Assembly: GCA_937775205.1 (NCBI GenBank)
Contig: CALKBX010000001.1
Coordinates: forward strand, 1-64,000
Length of the DNA stretch: 64,000 nt
From: an uncultured Verrucomicrobiae bacterium
GTDB lineage: Bacteria; Verrucomicrobiota; Verrucomicrobiia; Limisphaerales; UBA1100
Reading direction: 5' to 3'
Part shown: positions 8,761-17,403 of the stretch, piece after piece
Layout of the letters: each line of letters starts with the position of its first letter
How positions within the stretch are numbered: position 1 is the stretch's first letter
Position numbers and translations under genes: made by a program
Notes under the pieces: generated by a model
What the model was told of the DNA's origin: nothing
Databases searched by the model: none
The model's input: the letters and a program-made list of their open reading frames with translations, nothing else

Positions 8761-9945
8761 ATGTTTCAGACCACTCATATCCTTGCTATCGCTTTGTTGA
8801 GCATCTTAACAGTCATGTCGTCCCGGGCGGATGAACCCGCTCCTTTTCCAATCTGGAAGTCGGGCGCAATGTTGGCGGAAGCGGAAAAACTGCCTGAGAT
8901 CAGTAACGTCGATTTCCATGTCATAAAAAAGTGGGATAAGAAGTCTGACGGCTACACGTTCCTCCACGGTGTCGGACTCGCACAACACAAGGGAAAGCTC
9001 TACGCATCCTTCGGGCACAACAAGGGCGCCGAGAACACGGTTAGTGAAGAGGCTCAATACCGGGTCAGCGAGGATGGGGGGCGGACATGGGGCGCCCTCA
9101 AAGTGATAGATGCTGGAGATGAGCCGGATCTCGCCGTTAGCCACGGAGTATTTCATGTCCACGAAGGCGCTCTTTGGGCGTTCCATGGCGCCTATTATGG
9201 GAAGATGAAGCGCGTCCACACACGGGCTTATCGCCTCGATGAAAAGACAAGCACGTGGGAGAAACACGGTATCGTCGCGGAGGACGGATTCTGGCCGATG
9301 AACCAGCCCGTGAGAATGGCTGACGGGAACTGGATCATGCCCGGATTTGCTGCGGGGCCCTACTCGAGCAAGGGCGTCTTCCCCGCCGCAGTCGCGATCA
9401 GCCACGGGGACAACTTCGGGAAGTGGGACCTCGTGAAGATCCCTGTGGCCAAGGGGCTCAAGAATATGTGGGGGGAGTCGGCGATATTCGTGGATGGCAA
9501 GACGATCTTCAATATCTCCCGTTACGGCACCGCTGCAGTGGCACTCGTCGCAAAGAGTGAGGATTCTGGTCGCAACTGGTCGCCGTCATCCGCAAGTAAC
9601 CTGCCGATGACAACCTCGAAACCCGCCGCAGGAATCCTCAGCACGGGCCAGCGTTACCTCGTCTGCACCACCGCGAAAGGCAGCGGCGGCAAGCGGACAC
9701 CGCTGACGATCGCGCTCTCGGAGCCGAATGAAAACCGTTTCAGCAAGATCTTCGTCATTCGTCGTTCACGGCATGATGGCGAACCAGGCGAATCGGCCGA
9801 TAGACTGAGCCTCTCATACCCATACGCGATGGAGCACGATGGCAACCTTTATGTAGGCTATTCGAACAACGGCGGTCGACGCGGCAACCTGAACAGTGCT
9901 GAGCTTGCCGTGATCCCAATCAAGTCACTAATAGTCCTCGAGTAG
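8761..9945 (+). CDS. Exported sialidase-family (BNR) protein
   Basis: I place the start at ATG 8761, which has an ACAGGA ribosome site 9 bases upstream and begins a clear signal peptide (MFQTTHILAIALLSILTVMSS-RADE). The frame is open from 8668, but that would add 31 residues with no function and overlap the esterase gene. The mature protein of about 370 residues has sialidase-type beta-propeller features, with Asp-box-like motifs VSEDGGRTWG near residue 97 and SEDSGRNWSP near residue 265, and a terminal SLSYPYAMEHDGNLYVGYSNN typical of exo-alpha-sialidase-like proteins. Many planctomycete and verrucomicrobial members of this family act on substrates other than sialic acid. Confidence 0.75.
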   Translation: MFQTTHILAIALLSILTVMSSRADEPAPFPIWKSGAMLAEAEKLPEISNVDFHVIKKWDKKSDGYTFLHGVGLAQHKGKLYASFGHNKGAENTVSEEAQYRVSEDGGRTWGALKVIDAGDEPDLAVSHGVFHVHEGALWAFHGAYYGKMKRVHTRAYRLDEKTSTWEKHGIVAEDGFWPMNQPVRMADGNWIMPGFAAGPYSSKGVFPAAVAISHGDNFGKWDLVKIPVAKGLKNMWGESAIFVDGKTIFNISRYGTAAVALVAKSEDSGRNWSPSSASNLPMTTSKPAAGILSTGQRYLVCTTAKGSGGKRTPLTIALSEPNENRFSKIFVIRRSRHDGEPGESADRLSLSYPYAMEHDGNLYVGYSNNGGRRGNLNSAELAVIPIKSLIVLE

Positions 9946-10025
9946 ACTCAAAGCGAACAAAGCGCTTGAGGCAACGCTGCTCCGCTTCGCGCCTGACCAC
10001 TGACGTTTGCAATTAACAGTTCCGC

Positions 10026-10916
10026 ATGAAGCAACTTTCTTTGATTATCATTTTATTACTGACGTTAGCCTCTCTTGATGCCGAGCAGGTCAACAGCGCG
10101 GACGCGCCCGAGGGTAAAGTGCACGTCTACAAGCAGGTGGGTGATACCGCTCGCGAGATGGAGATCTTTTTCCCGAAGAATCATGACCCGGCAACGAAGG
10201 CTGTTCCGGGCATCATTATGTTTCATGGGGGCGGCTGGGGCGGAGGACATCGGAAACAGTTCCGTTATCTTTGCCATTACTTTTCCACAAGGGGACTCGT
10301 CGCCGCCACTGTAACCTACAAGCTCGCCCCAAAGGCCCGCACCGAAGAAGCTAAAAGAACAGAATCTCGAAAGCGCGTCTGTATAACCGACGCGAAGAGT
10401 GCCATTCGTTGGTACAAGCAGAATGCTGATGAGCTGGGCATTGATCCCAAGCGTATTATCGCGGGTGGAGGTTCGGCCGGCGGGCATATCAGTTTGCTGG
10501 CGACAACCACCCCGGGATTGAATGACCCCAACGACCCGAAAGGGTACGACACCTCCGTTGCGGCCTACCTTTTGTTCAATCCGGCGCTTAGCGCGGGTGA
10601 TGCCAAGGATCCCGCCGTGGATTTTTTGCAGCAACTCAAAGCCGACTTCCCGCCGTCCATCGCATTCTTTGGAAGTGAGGACAATTGGATGAAAAAGGGA
10701 TGGGACCCAGCGTATGATAAAATGAAGTCGCTCGGTGTCAAGTCGGCGGACTTCAGGATTGCCGAAGGGATGGGGCACGGGTTTTTCAACCGCCAGCCCT
10801 GGGCGGATGTCACCCTTATCGCGGCGGACAAGTTTCTGAAAGAGCTTGGTTTTATCGAGGGTGAACCCACGTTGGCCGCACCCAAGACTGGGGAGAAGCT
10901 GGCCAAAAGGCCTTAA
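10026..10916 (+). CDS. Exported alpha/beta-hydrolase (esterase/lipase-like)
   Basis: A 296-residue protein with a signal peptide ending near residue 20 (LDA-EQ). Typical elements of the BD-FAE/hormone-sensitive-lipase type are seen in order: the oxyanion motif HGGGWGGG near residue 67, the nucleophile elbow GGGSAGG near residue 145, an acid-bearing FGSEDNWMKKG near 217, and the histidine in GMGHGFFN near 249. These form a Ser-Asp-His triad. Members in glycan loci remove acetyl or feruloyl esters; that fits the neighbouring SASA esterase, but the substrate is unknown. It begins 80 bases after the sialidase-like gene. Confidence 0.85.
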   Translation: MKQLSLIIILLLTLASLDAEQVNSADAPEGKVHVYKQVGDTAREMEIFFPKNHDPATKAVPGIIMFHGGGWGGGHRKQFRYLCHYFSTRGLVAATVTYKLAPKARTEEAKRTESRKRVCITDAKSAIRWYKQNADELGIDPKRIIAGGGSAGGHISLLATTTPGLNDPNDPKGYDTSVAAYLLFNPALSAGDAKDPAVDFLQQLKADFPPSIAFFGSEDNWMKKGWDPAYDKMKSLGVKSADFRIAEGMGHGFFNRQPWADVTLIAADKFLKELGFIEGEPTLAAPKTGEKLAKRP

Positions 10917-11060
10917 TCGGACGCGAACAAGACGTCGGCCTCAACGCGCTGATGCGTGTGAGTCACCTCAAACGTTATCAAATTCTTTTGGCAGCAGTAT
11001 TGGAATGTTGACTGAGGTTTAAGGCCAATCATTTTCTGGTGTAAGCCTGAGGAGATGGTT

Positions 11061-12638
11061 ATGTTCCCCTTACCGATGAATAAATCCTCTGTGCTCCTCT
11101 TTGCTTTATTGATTCCCCTTGCCGCTTGGGCTGAGGCAAGAAAACCCAACATTGTGTTATTCTTGGTGGATGATATGGGCTGGCAAGATACCTCTGTAGA
11201 TTTTCATTCCGAACGCACGCCTTTCAACGACCACTTCCGGACACCGAATATGGAGAGGTTGGCCAAGCAGGGTATGAAATTTACCCAGGCCTATGCTGCC
11301 GCCGTCTGCTCCCCGACGCGTACCTCGATCATGACCGGCCAGAACCCGATCCGCCACCACGTGACCAACTGGACGCTCAACAAGAACGGAGAAACTTCCG
11401 GTAAAACCGCCCGGCTCCAGGCGCCGATCAACTGGAAACGCAATGGCCTGCAGCCCGGTGCCATCACATTACCCAAACTCCTGCAGGGAGCGGGTTACTA
11501 CACGATCCACGCGGGCAAAGCGCATTGGGGTGCTCACGACACGCCCGGATCGAATCCCAAGAATCTGGGGTTTGACGTCAATATCGCAGGCCACGCCGCT
11601 GGTGGACCTGGCGGATGGTACGGCAAAACCAACTTCGGCAATAATCCCGACGGCACGCCAAAACGTCCTTGGGGTATTCCAGGGCTCGAGCATTACCACG
11701 GTAAGGAGATCCACCTCACCGCCGCCACCACCATCGACGCGCTCAAGGCCGTCGATACCGCCGTGACGAAGGGCAAGTCCTTTTACCTTTACCTCGCCCA
11801 CTACGCAGTGCATGCGCCCATTCGCCCGCACCCGCCATACGACGACAACTACAAGGGCAAGAAATACGCAGGCACAAACATCCCGATCCCGGACGTTGAG
11901 GTTAGCTATGCTTCCATGGTGGAAGGCATGGATGCCAGCCTCGGGCAGGTATTGGACAAACTCGACGAGCTCAAGGTGGCGGAAGACACCATCATTATGT
12001 TTTCGTCGGACAACGGTGGACTCTCCTATGGAGCGCGCGGTAAAACGCCGAGAAATACCGGACGAAACACTCACTGCTGGCCATTGAAAGCGGGTAAAGG
12101 TTCCGCCTACGAAGGCGGGACGCGAGTCCCCATGATCGTCTCATGGGCACGGTCGAATTCCAAAAACCCACATCAGAAGAAGATTCCTATTGCGGCTGCC
12201 TCCATCTGTGACACACCGAACATTTGCGAAGACTACTATCCGACCCTCTGTAACTGGGCCGGCATCAGTGACCGGCTGGCAGGACGAAAAGATATCGACG
12301 GCCGAGACCTGACTGACGATGTCACCGGCAAGGCGCCAAAAATCATCCGGCCGTTTCTCTTTCATTATCCGCATGTCTGGGGCCCGCGCGGTCCGGGATA
12401 CGAACCGCATAGCAGCATTCGGCTGGGTGATTGGAAGGCCATCTACTTCTACCAGCCCCAGCGTTGGGAACTCTACAACCTGAAGGATGACCTCGGTGAG
12501 GCGAAAAACATGGCCATCATGCATCCCGAACGGCTCAAGGAGTTATCCGATCGCATGAAAATTGAACATGATCGTCGAGATGCCCAATACCCCGCCAACC
12601 GCGAAACCAAAGAGCCCGAACCACCCCTCTGGCAATGA
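11061..12638 (+). CDS. Type I sulfatase (arylsulfatase family)
   Basis: GAGGAG at 11049-11054 sits 6 bases before ATG 11061 and supports that start; upstream ATG 11055 abuts it, and 11076 aligns with the paralogue's MNK start. A signal peptide ends near AWA-EA. The formylglycine motif CSPTR with TSIMTGQNP follows at about residue 75. Metal and substrate residues appear in LVDDMGWQD, HAGKAHWG, FSSDNGG and LKAGKGSAYEGGTRVP. This is the classic S1 arylsulfatase set, so it should be active if the formylglycine-generating enzyme exists elsewhere. The C-terminal RWELYNLKDDLGEAKNMA strand is standard. It is one of two intact neighbouring sulfatases with similar leaders. Confidence 0.93.
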   Translation: MFPLPMNKSSVLLFALLIPLAAWAEARKPNIVLFLVDDMGWQDTSVDFHSERTPFNDHFRTPNMERLAKQGMKFTQAYAAAVCSPTRTSIMTGQNPIRHHVTNWTLNKNGETSGKTARLQAPINWKRNGLQPGAITLPKLLQGAGYYTIHAGKAHWGAHDTPGSNPKNLGFDVNIAGHAAGGPGGWYGKTNFGNNPDGTPKRPWGIPGLEHYHGKEIHLTAATTIDALKAVDTAVTKGKSFYLYLAHYAVHAPIRPHPPYDDNYKGKKYAGTNIPIPDVEVSYASMVEGMDASLGQVLDKLDELKVAEDTIIMFSSDNGGLSYGARGKTPRNTGRNTHCWPLKAGKGSAYEGGTRVPMIVSWARSNSKNPHQKKIPIAAASICDTPNICEDYYPTLCNWAGISDRLAGRKDIDGRDLTDDVTGKAPKIIRPFLFHYPHVWGPRGPGYEPHSSIRLGDWKAIYFYQPQRWELYNLKDDLGEAKNMAIMHPERLKELSDRMKIEHDRRDAQYPANRETKEPEPPLWQ

Positions 12639-12766
12639 GAACGAAAAGTAATGCGGTTTACGATCGAGAAAATAAGTAATCCCTGCGCAAATGCATTCTC
12701 AATTAAGCGAATGAAGAAATAATGTTTTTGCGTGTTCTGATTTAATAACCGGTTTACATTTTTCGC

Positions 12767-14266
12767 ATGCCGATGAACAAATTTTCTCTGACCCTCTTTG
12801 CTTTACTGTTTCCCTTGGCAGTTTGGGCCGGGGAAAAAAAACCGAACATCCTGTTCATGATGAGCGACGACCACGCGTCTGAGGCAATTGGCGCGTATGG
12901 CTCGTGGCTTAAGGATTTTGTACACACGCCCACGATTGACCGGCTGGCTGCCGAAGGGATGCGCTTCACGAATGTCTGCTGCAACAACTCCATCTGCTCC
13001 CCCAGCCGCGCGAGCATTATCTCCGGCCAATACAGCCACGTAACCGGTGCGCTGAACCTCAACTGCCGGCTCAAGGAGGATGCGCCCAGCTACATTCGCG
13101 AGCTGACAAAAGCCGGATACCAGACCTGTGTTACCGGCAAATGGCACATGCAGCAGTTTCCGCGTGGCGCGGGCGATTATGCGGTGACCAAGGGGCAGGG
13201 AAAATATTTCAACCCCACACTGCATCGCCCTGATGGCACCACTGAGAAATACGAAGGCTATTACGCCGATCGTTACACCGATAGGGCGCTTAAGTGGCTG
13301 AAAGGGCGCAACAAGGACAAGCCGTTTTACTTGAGCCTGCACTTCAAGGGGCCGCATGAATCATTCGAGTATCCTGAGCGCTGGGCCAAACTGCACGCCG
13401 GACGCAAGATACCCGAGCCAGACAGCCTGCACGAGAATGTCGATAAATCCAGTCCACGGCTCAAAGGCATGCATTACTCATCGATGTACGACCCCCAATC
13501 ACCAAAGCCTTACTATTTGAAATACGAAAACGTGCTGCCGAGTAAGAGCAACGATCCCAAGGAACGCCGTTCCATCGCATACCAGCACATGATCCATAAA
13601 TTTCTCCGTTGCGTCGCCGCCATTGACGACAATGTGAAGCGCGTGCTCGAGTATCTTGACGCAGAGGGCATCAAGGATAATACCCTTATCATTTACACCA
13701 GTGACCAAGGCTATTGGCTCGGCCAACACAACATGCACGACAAGCGACTTATTCTTGAGGAGTCTCTCAAGATGCCGTTCATCGTGCGCTATCCAAAAGA
13801 GATAAAGGCCGGCACCGTGAACGGTCGCCTTGGAATGAACATCGACTTCGGCCCCACCATGCTGGACTACGCCGGTGTGAAAATTCCAGCCGCCATGCAG
13901 GGTGTAAGCCTGCGTCCCTTACTGCGTGGAGAGAATCCCATCGATTGGCGAACCGGCATTTTCTACGCTTACTACGGTCGCGCCCCTTTGCACTGGGGCA
14001 TCCGCACTCAGCGCTACAAGCTCATCCATTTTCCGGATACCGATGAGTTTGAATTTTATGACCTGAAATTTGACCCGCGCGAAATGCGTAACGTTGCCAA
14101 TGATCCCAACCAACGCACCACCATCGCCGCTACCGAGGAACAGCTCAACACGCTCATGAATCAAGCCGGCATCAGCAAAAAATATCTTCTTGAACACATG
14201 AAGGATAATATGGAGCGCCCACCCCTGTCGGGGGTGCGGCGCAGCCCCAAGAAAAAGAAGGAATAA
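12767..14266 (+). CDS. Type I sulfatase (heparan N-sulfatase/arylsulfatase-like)
   Basis: A 499-residue exported sulfatase with a signal peptide (cleavage near VWA-GE). The formylglycine motif CSPSRASIISGQ is at about residue 85, with metal ligands in MMSDDH and YTSDQGYWLGQH and the conserved TGKWHM and LHFKGPHESF. The tail GIRTQRYKLIHFP...EFYDLKFDPREMRNVAND is the DUF4976-type C-terminal subdomain. The absence of the K-x3-SxxEGG motif of the preceding sulfatase, and the H-rich region instead, put it in a different S1 subfamily. ATG 12767 and an in-frame ATG at 12773 are both possible starts; the second aligns with the preceding gene's MNK. Confidence 0.92.
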   Translation: MPMNKFSLTLFALLFPLAVWAGEKKPNILFMMSDDHASEAIGAYGSWLKDFVHTPTIDRLAAEGMRFTNVCCNNSICSPSRASIISGQYSHVTGALNLNCRLKEDAPSYIRELTKAGYQTCVTGKWHMQQFPRGAGDYAVTKGQGKYFNPTLHRPDGTTEKYEGYYADRYTDRALKWLKGRNKDKPFYLSLHFKGPHESFEYPERWAKLHAGRKIPEPDSLHENVDKSSPRLKGMHYSSMYDPQSPKPYYLKYENVLPSKSNDPKERRSIAYQHMIHKFLRCVAAIDDNVKRVLEYLDAEGIKDNTLIIYTSDQGYWLGQHNMHDKRLILEESLKMPFIVRYPKEIKAGTVNGRLGMNIDFGPTMLDYAGVKIPAAMQGVSLRPLLRGENPIDWRTGIFYAYYGRAPLHWGIRTQRYKLIHFPDTDEFEFYDLKFDPREMRNVANDPNQRTTIAATEEQLNTLMNQAGISKKYLLEHMKDNMERPPLSGVRRSPKKKKE

Positions 14267-14337
14267 TTATGCATATACTATTTAACATAACCGCGTCATC
14301 TCCAACCCACATTCTTTAGATACTATCAACAAACCCT

Positions 14338-15651
14338 ATGAAAAACACAACCCGTAGAGACTTTCTTAAAACCTCAACCGCAGCAGCCAGCTTTTTTATC
14401 CTGCCTTCCGGGCTGCTTGCCAACTCGCCGAACGGCCGGCTCTGTACCGCACATATCGGCACCGGCGGTAAGGGGCGTGTGGACACCGGCGAACTGGTCA
14501 AGCATGAGAGTGTGCAGGCCATTGGCTTTTGTGATGTGGATCGAAATCGCGGCCAGATCGACTCGTGGCTTGCTAAGCACAAGAGCGCTAAGTTTTTCCA
14601 GGACTACCGAGAGATGCTCGCAACTCTTGGGGACAAGGTTGATGTGGTCTCCATCTCCACACCGGATCACACCCATTACCCGGCCACTATGGCCGCGATG
14701 AAGCTCGGCAAGCACGTCTACACCCAAAAACCGCTCACCCACAAACTGGCCGAGGCGCGCGAGTTGGCCGAATTTGCTGCGGAGAAAAGTCTCACCACCC
14801 AGATGGGCATCCAAAACCAGTCGCGCGCGCCGTATCGGTTCACCCGCCACCACATCAAGGCCGGCATCATTGGTAAAATCAAAAAGGTTTACGTGTGGAG
14901 CTTCAAAAACTGGGGTTATGACGGCAAACCGTTCGCCGAAAAATCCGCCGTGCCCGAATCTTTGGACTGGAACCTTTGGCTGGGTACCGCACCCGTTCGG
15001 CATTTCACCGAAAAGGTGTATCACCCTGGTCAGTGGCGGAAGATTCTTGATTTCGGCTGCGGCACACTGGGCGACATGGGGATTCATATCTTTGATACCC
15101 CGTTTAAGTCGCTTGATCTTACCGATCCGCTGTGGGTCGAGGCTGACTGCCGCGCTCCCAATGGCTTTGGCCATGCCGAAACAAACAAGGTGCACTACGG
15201 TTTTGCGCCCACCAAATATACCACCGACAATTTCACCTTCACCTGGTGGGACGGAGCCGGCGCTCCCCGCCATAACGGCAACCCAGACCTGCAACTGCCC
15301 AACGGCGACAAGCTGCCCAAGCAGGGCGCGCTCTACGTGGGCGAAGCAGGCCGGATGGTGCTGCCCCATTGTTCCATGCCTACCTTCTATCCCGACTCCG
15401 TTCTGGATGGCGTTGAAAAAAAGGAATTCCAAAACGTGAACCATTACACGCAATTCCTCGACGCCATCCAGGGCAAAGACAAGACCCTCGCCGGCTTCGA
15501 CTACGCCGGACCGTTGGCGGAGTCCCTTTGCCTCGGTGTGGTCGCCTGCCAATTTCCCGGCAAGCGTCTGAAGTGGAATTCCAAGGAGTTGCGAGTGACC
15601 AACCGCGCCGAAGCCAATCTGCTTCTTGAAGGTAAGTATCGGAAGTTTTGA
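14338..15651 (+). CDS. Tat-exported Gfo/Idh/MocA-family oxidoreductase
   Basis: The 437-residue protein starts with a twin-arginine signal (TTRRDFLKTSTAAASFF). A Rossmann NAD(P)-binding domain follows: HIGTGGKGRVDTGEL near residue 40 and VSISTPDHTHYPATMAAMKLGKHVYTQKP around residue 107, with the EKP-like QKP motif. The second domain has the GTLGDMGIHIFD stretch typical of the Planctomycete/Verrucomicrobia type. Relatives oxidise sugars, inositols and uronic acids, or act in unusual glycosidase reactions. The cofactor is loaded in the cytoplasm, which explains Tat export. It is the last intact gene of the island. Confidence 0.9.
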   Translation: MKNTTRRDFLKTSTAAASFFILPSGLLANSPNGRLCTAHIGTGGKGRVDTGELVKHESVQAIGFCDVDRNRGQIDSWLAKHKSAKFFQDYREMLATLGDKVDVVSISTPDHTHYPATMAAMKLGKHVYTQKPLTHKLAEARELAEFAAEKSLTTQMGIQNQSRAPYRFTRHHIKAGIIGKIKKVYVWSFKNWGYDGKPFAEKSAVPESLDWNLWLGTAPVRHFTEKVYHPGQWRKILDFGCGTLGDMGIHIFDTPFKSLDLTDPLWVEADCRAPNGFGHAETNKVHYGFAPTKYTTDNFTFTWWDGAGAPRHNGNPDLQLPNGDKLPKQGALYVGEAGRMVLPHCSMPTFYPDSVLDGVEKKEFQNVNHYTQFLDAIQGKDKTLAGFDYAGPLAESLCLGVVACQFPGKRLKWNSKELRVTNRAEANLLLEGKYRKF

Positions 15652-15711
15652 TCGAAGATATTCATAAAACTTCAACAACCGCCTATCACCAAAAAGAGAT
15701 CGAATGGAATT

Positions 15712-16137
15712 ATGAGGACTAGAATTATTTCAAGTATACTTTTTATTCTGGGTGTAACTTCACTAATTGCACAGATAGATAAACCCAATATTATATTTAT
15801 ATTAACTGACGATTTGGGTTACGGCGACGTAGGAATTCTTTTTCAAAATCAGCGTGAAGGGATTCAAATTAAAACCCCTGAATTAGATCAAATGGCAATG
15901 GCCGGTACGATAATGAACCGGCATTACTGCCCCGCTCCTATTTGTGCTCCCTCCCGAGCTTCTTTGATGACGGGGATGCATCAAGGCCATTCAAATGTAC
16001 GCAATATGCAATTTGACAAAGCCATAGAAGATAACTGGAATTTTGCCAACACTCTGCAGAAAGCAGGTTATCACACCATCCATTTGGGTATGTCCGCACG
16101 GCGAGAAGCATCGGACTGGATGACACAGAGGTTTTAA
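15712..16137 (+). pseudogene. Sulfatase N-terminal fragment (truncated)
   Basis: A signal peptide (to about residue 20, IAQ) is followed by sulfatase sequence: NIIFILTDDLGYGDVG, then the catalytic CAPSRASLMTGMHQGHSN at about residue 83 and a TLQKAGYHTIHLG strand. Sulfatases continue with KWGLG here, but homology stops at about 16088 and the next 17 residues are unrelated, ending at TAA 16135-16137. About 130 of roughly 450 residues remain. It is strikingly AT-rich compared with its neighbours, so it entered from a different source. The break coincides with the start of the recombinase remnant. A secreted product would lack most of the active site. Confidence 0.85.
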
Positions 16138-16406
16138 TTCGCCTCGGCCACCGCAGTGGCACGGACTTGGTTCAAAAGACGTATGGGGTTGCGGAGCCGA
16201 ACTGGCGCGGGAAAGGCTTACAGGCTTGGTCGCCAGAGCCGGTGACTGTCACCGCATATAGGGCTTGGTTCGATACCTGCTCCGACACCTGCTTGAGTTC
16301 CAACTTGGAGAACTCTGGGCAACTCCAGTCCACTGCTGCCTGTGAGCAAGCTAGATTGGCTTGCTGTTTTATGGTTAGAAACGTACTTTTCCGCAGGCTC
16401 CCGTAG
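16089..16406 (+). pseudogene. Tyrosine recombinase (integrase) C-terminal remnant
   Basis: In frame 3 the bases after the sulfatase break read GLDDTEVLIRLGHRSGTDLV then QKTYGVAEPNWRG. LGHRS is the box II histidine/arginine motif of phage-type integrases, and the tyrosine 11 residues after the His (QKTY) fits the catalytic Tyr of the LGHxDGGALVxxTYGH type. The Arg box I and the rest of the gene are gone. The tail of about 75 residues runs to TAG at 16404-16406, which lies inside the tRNA-Arg gene. I found no start codon that would give a real protein; this is a dead end of an integration event. Assignment rests on the motif, not on an alignment search. Confidence 0.6.
16361..16389 (+). promoter_or_regulatory. 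Candidate promoter of the tRNA-Arg gene
   Basis: TTGCTG (16361-16366) and TACTTT (16384-16389) are separated by 17 bases, and the tRNA starts 7 bases after the second box. The promoter lies inside the integrase remnant. The -10 match to TATAAT is moderate. Confidence 0.4.
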
Positions 16407-16473
16407 CTCAGTTGGATAGAGCAGCGGTTTTCTAAACCGCTAGTCGCTGGTTCGAATCCAGCCGGGAGTGCCA
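16397..16473 (+). tRNA. tRNA-Arg(TCT)
   Basis: A complete cloverleaf is visible: acceptor GCTCCCG paired with CGGGAGT (first pair G-U), D arm GCTC/GAGC, anticodon stem GCGGT/ACCGC around loop TTTCTAA (anticodon TCT), T arm GCTGG/CCAGC with loop TTCGAAT, discriminator G, and an encoded CCA at 16471-16473. It reads AGA (and AGG by wobble) codons. It is a likely integration target, since an integrase remnant ends in its 5' half. Confidence 0.97.
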
Positions 16474-16515
16474 TCCGTTCTTGCATCCTTTCCGCGCTCG
16501 TGTTGTTTTGCGCCT

Positions 16516-17403
16516 GTGCTTTCTCTTGAACATTTGAGTGAACTGACGCGCGCGCATGAAGCTGATTTGAATGCGGCAGTGCGCGAATTTTCCATCGGGA
16601 AAACACATTTTGATTTCAACACCGCTCCGCGTTTGATGGGCGTGGTGAATCTCTCGCCCGATTCGTGGTATCAGGAAAGCGTTTGCCTCACGACCGAAAG
16701 CGCCATTGAACGCGGAAAGTTGCTGGTGGCGCAAGGGGCGGCGCTGGTGGATGTAGGCGGGGAATCCTCGGTGCTCGATGCCGAACGCGTCGGGGCAACC
16801 GAACAAACTGCGCTGCTGGTGCCGGTGGTGCGCGGCCTGGCCGGGGCGGGCACTCTTGTGAGTGCCGAAACTTATGAACCTTCAGTGGCTCAAGCGTGTC
16901 TTGAGGCGGGCGCGGCGGTGATCAATCTTACGGGGCCGGGGGAGGCGGAAGCGGTTTATCGTTTGGTGGCCGAACGCGACGCGGCTGTCATTATTTGCTT
17001 TGTGCAGGGCGATAACGTGCGCACGGTGGATGAACTAAAATTGGAGGCGGACCCCATCTCCGTGATGCTCGAGTTTTTTGCGCGGGAAATTGACCGGGCG
17101 CAATCAGCCGGGGTGCAAAAAATCTTCATCGATCCCGGGCTCGGGTTTTACTACTGCAATCTGGATGACAGTTCCGCGCGGATAGGAAGGCAAATGGAAG
17201 TTTTCCTGAACACCTTTCGCCTTCGCGCCTTGGGCTGGCCGGTGTGCCACGCCCTGCCCCACGCTGCAGAAATTTTCAAAGACGAAGTGCGCTGCGCCGA
17301 GCCTTTCTTTGCTGTGCTGGCCGCGCTGGGCAAAACATCCCTGTTCCGAACTCACGAAGTGCCCCGCACGCGGGCAGTGCTTGAGACGTTGAACGTTTAT
17401 TGA
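16516..17403 (+). CDS. Dihydropteroate synthase-like pterin-binding protein
   Basis: The fold has the DHPS/pterin-binding signature: MGVVNLSPDSWYQ (compare MGILNVTPDSF) near residue 41, DVGGES near 80, a VSAETYEPSVAQACLEAGA strand, and DPGLGF. The usual SRK segment is replaced by CHALPHAA, so the catalytic Lys is absent, although the final RTHEV keeps the Arg and His. It may therefore be a non-catalytic relative or act on another pterin (for example in corrinoid or folate metabolism). The start is uncertain: the frame is open from the tRNA 3' end. I chose GTG 16516; ATG 16636 would remove 40 residues. It converges on the next gene with overlapping ends. Confidence 0.75.
   Translation: MLSLEHLSELTRAHEADLNAAVREFSIGKTHFDFNTAPRLMGVVNLSPDSWYQESVCLTTESAIERGKLLVAQGAALVDVGGESSVLDAERVGATEQTALLVPVVRGLAGAGTLVSAETYEPSVAQACLEAGAAVINLTGPGEAEAVYRLVAERDAAVIICFVQGDNVRTVDELKLEADPISVMLEFFAREIDRAQSAGVQKIFIDPGLGFYYCNLDDSSARIGRQMEVFLNTFRLRALGWPVCHALPHAAEIFKDEVRCAEPFFAVLAALGKTSLFRTHEVPRTRAVLETLNVY

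Noticed and set aside
10917-11054. TTGACT-like -35 upstream of the first sulfatase
   Set aside because: No convincing -10 at the right distance.
14374-15678. 434-residue minus-strand frame opposite the Gfo/Idh gene
   Set aside because: It is the antisense shadow of a clearly coding gene with a Tat signal; no recognisable domain.
16172-16606. Minus-strand 144-residue frame across the tRNA-Arg, with PAGFEPATSG-type sequence
   Set aside because: This peptide pattern is the well-known artefact of translating tRNA genes; the tRNA explains the sequence.
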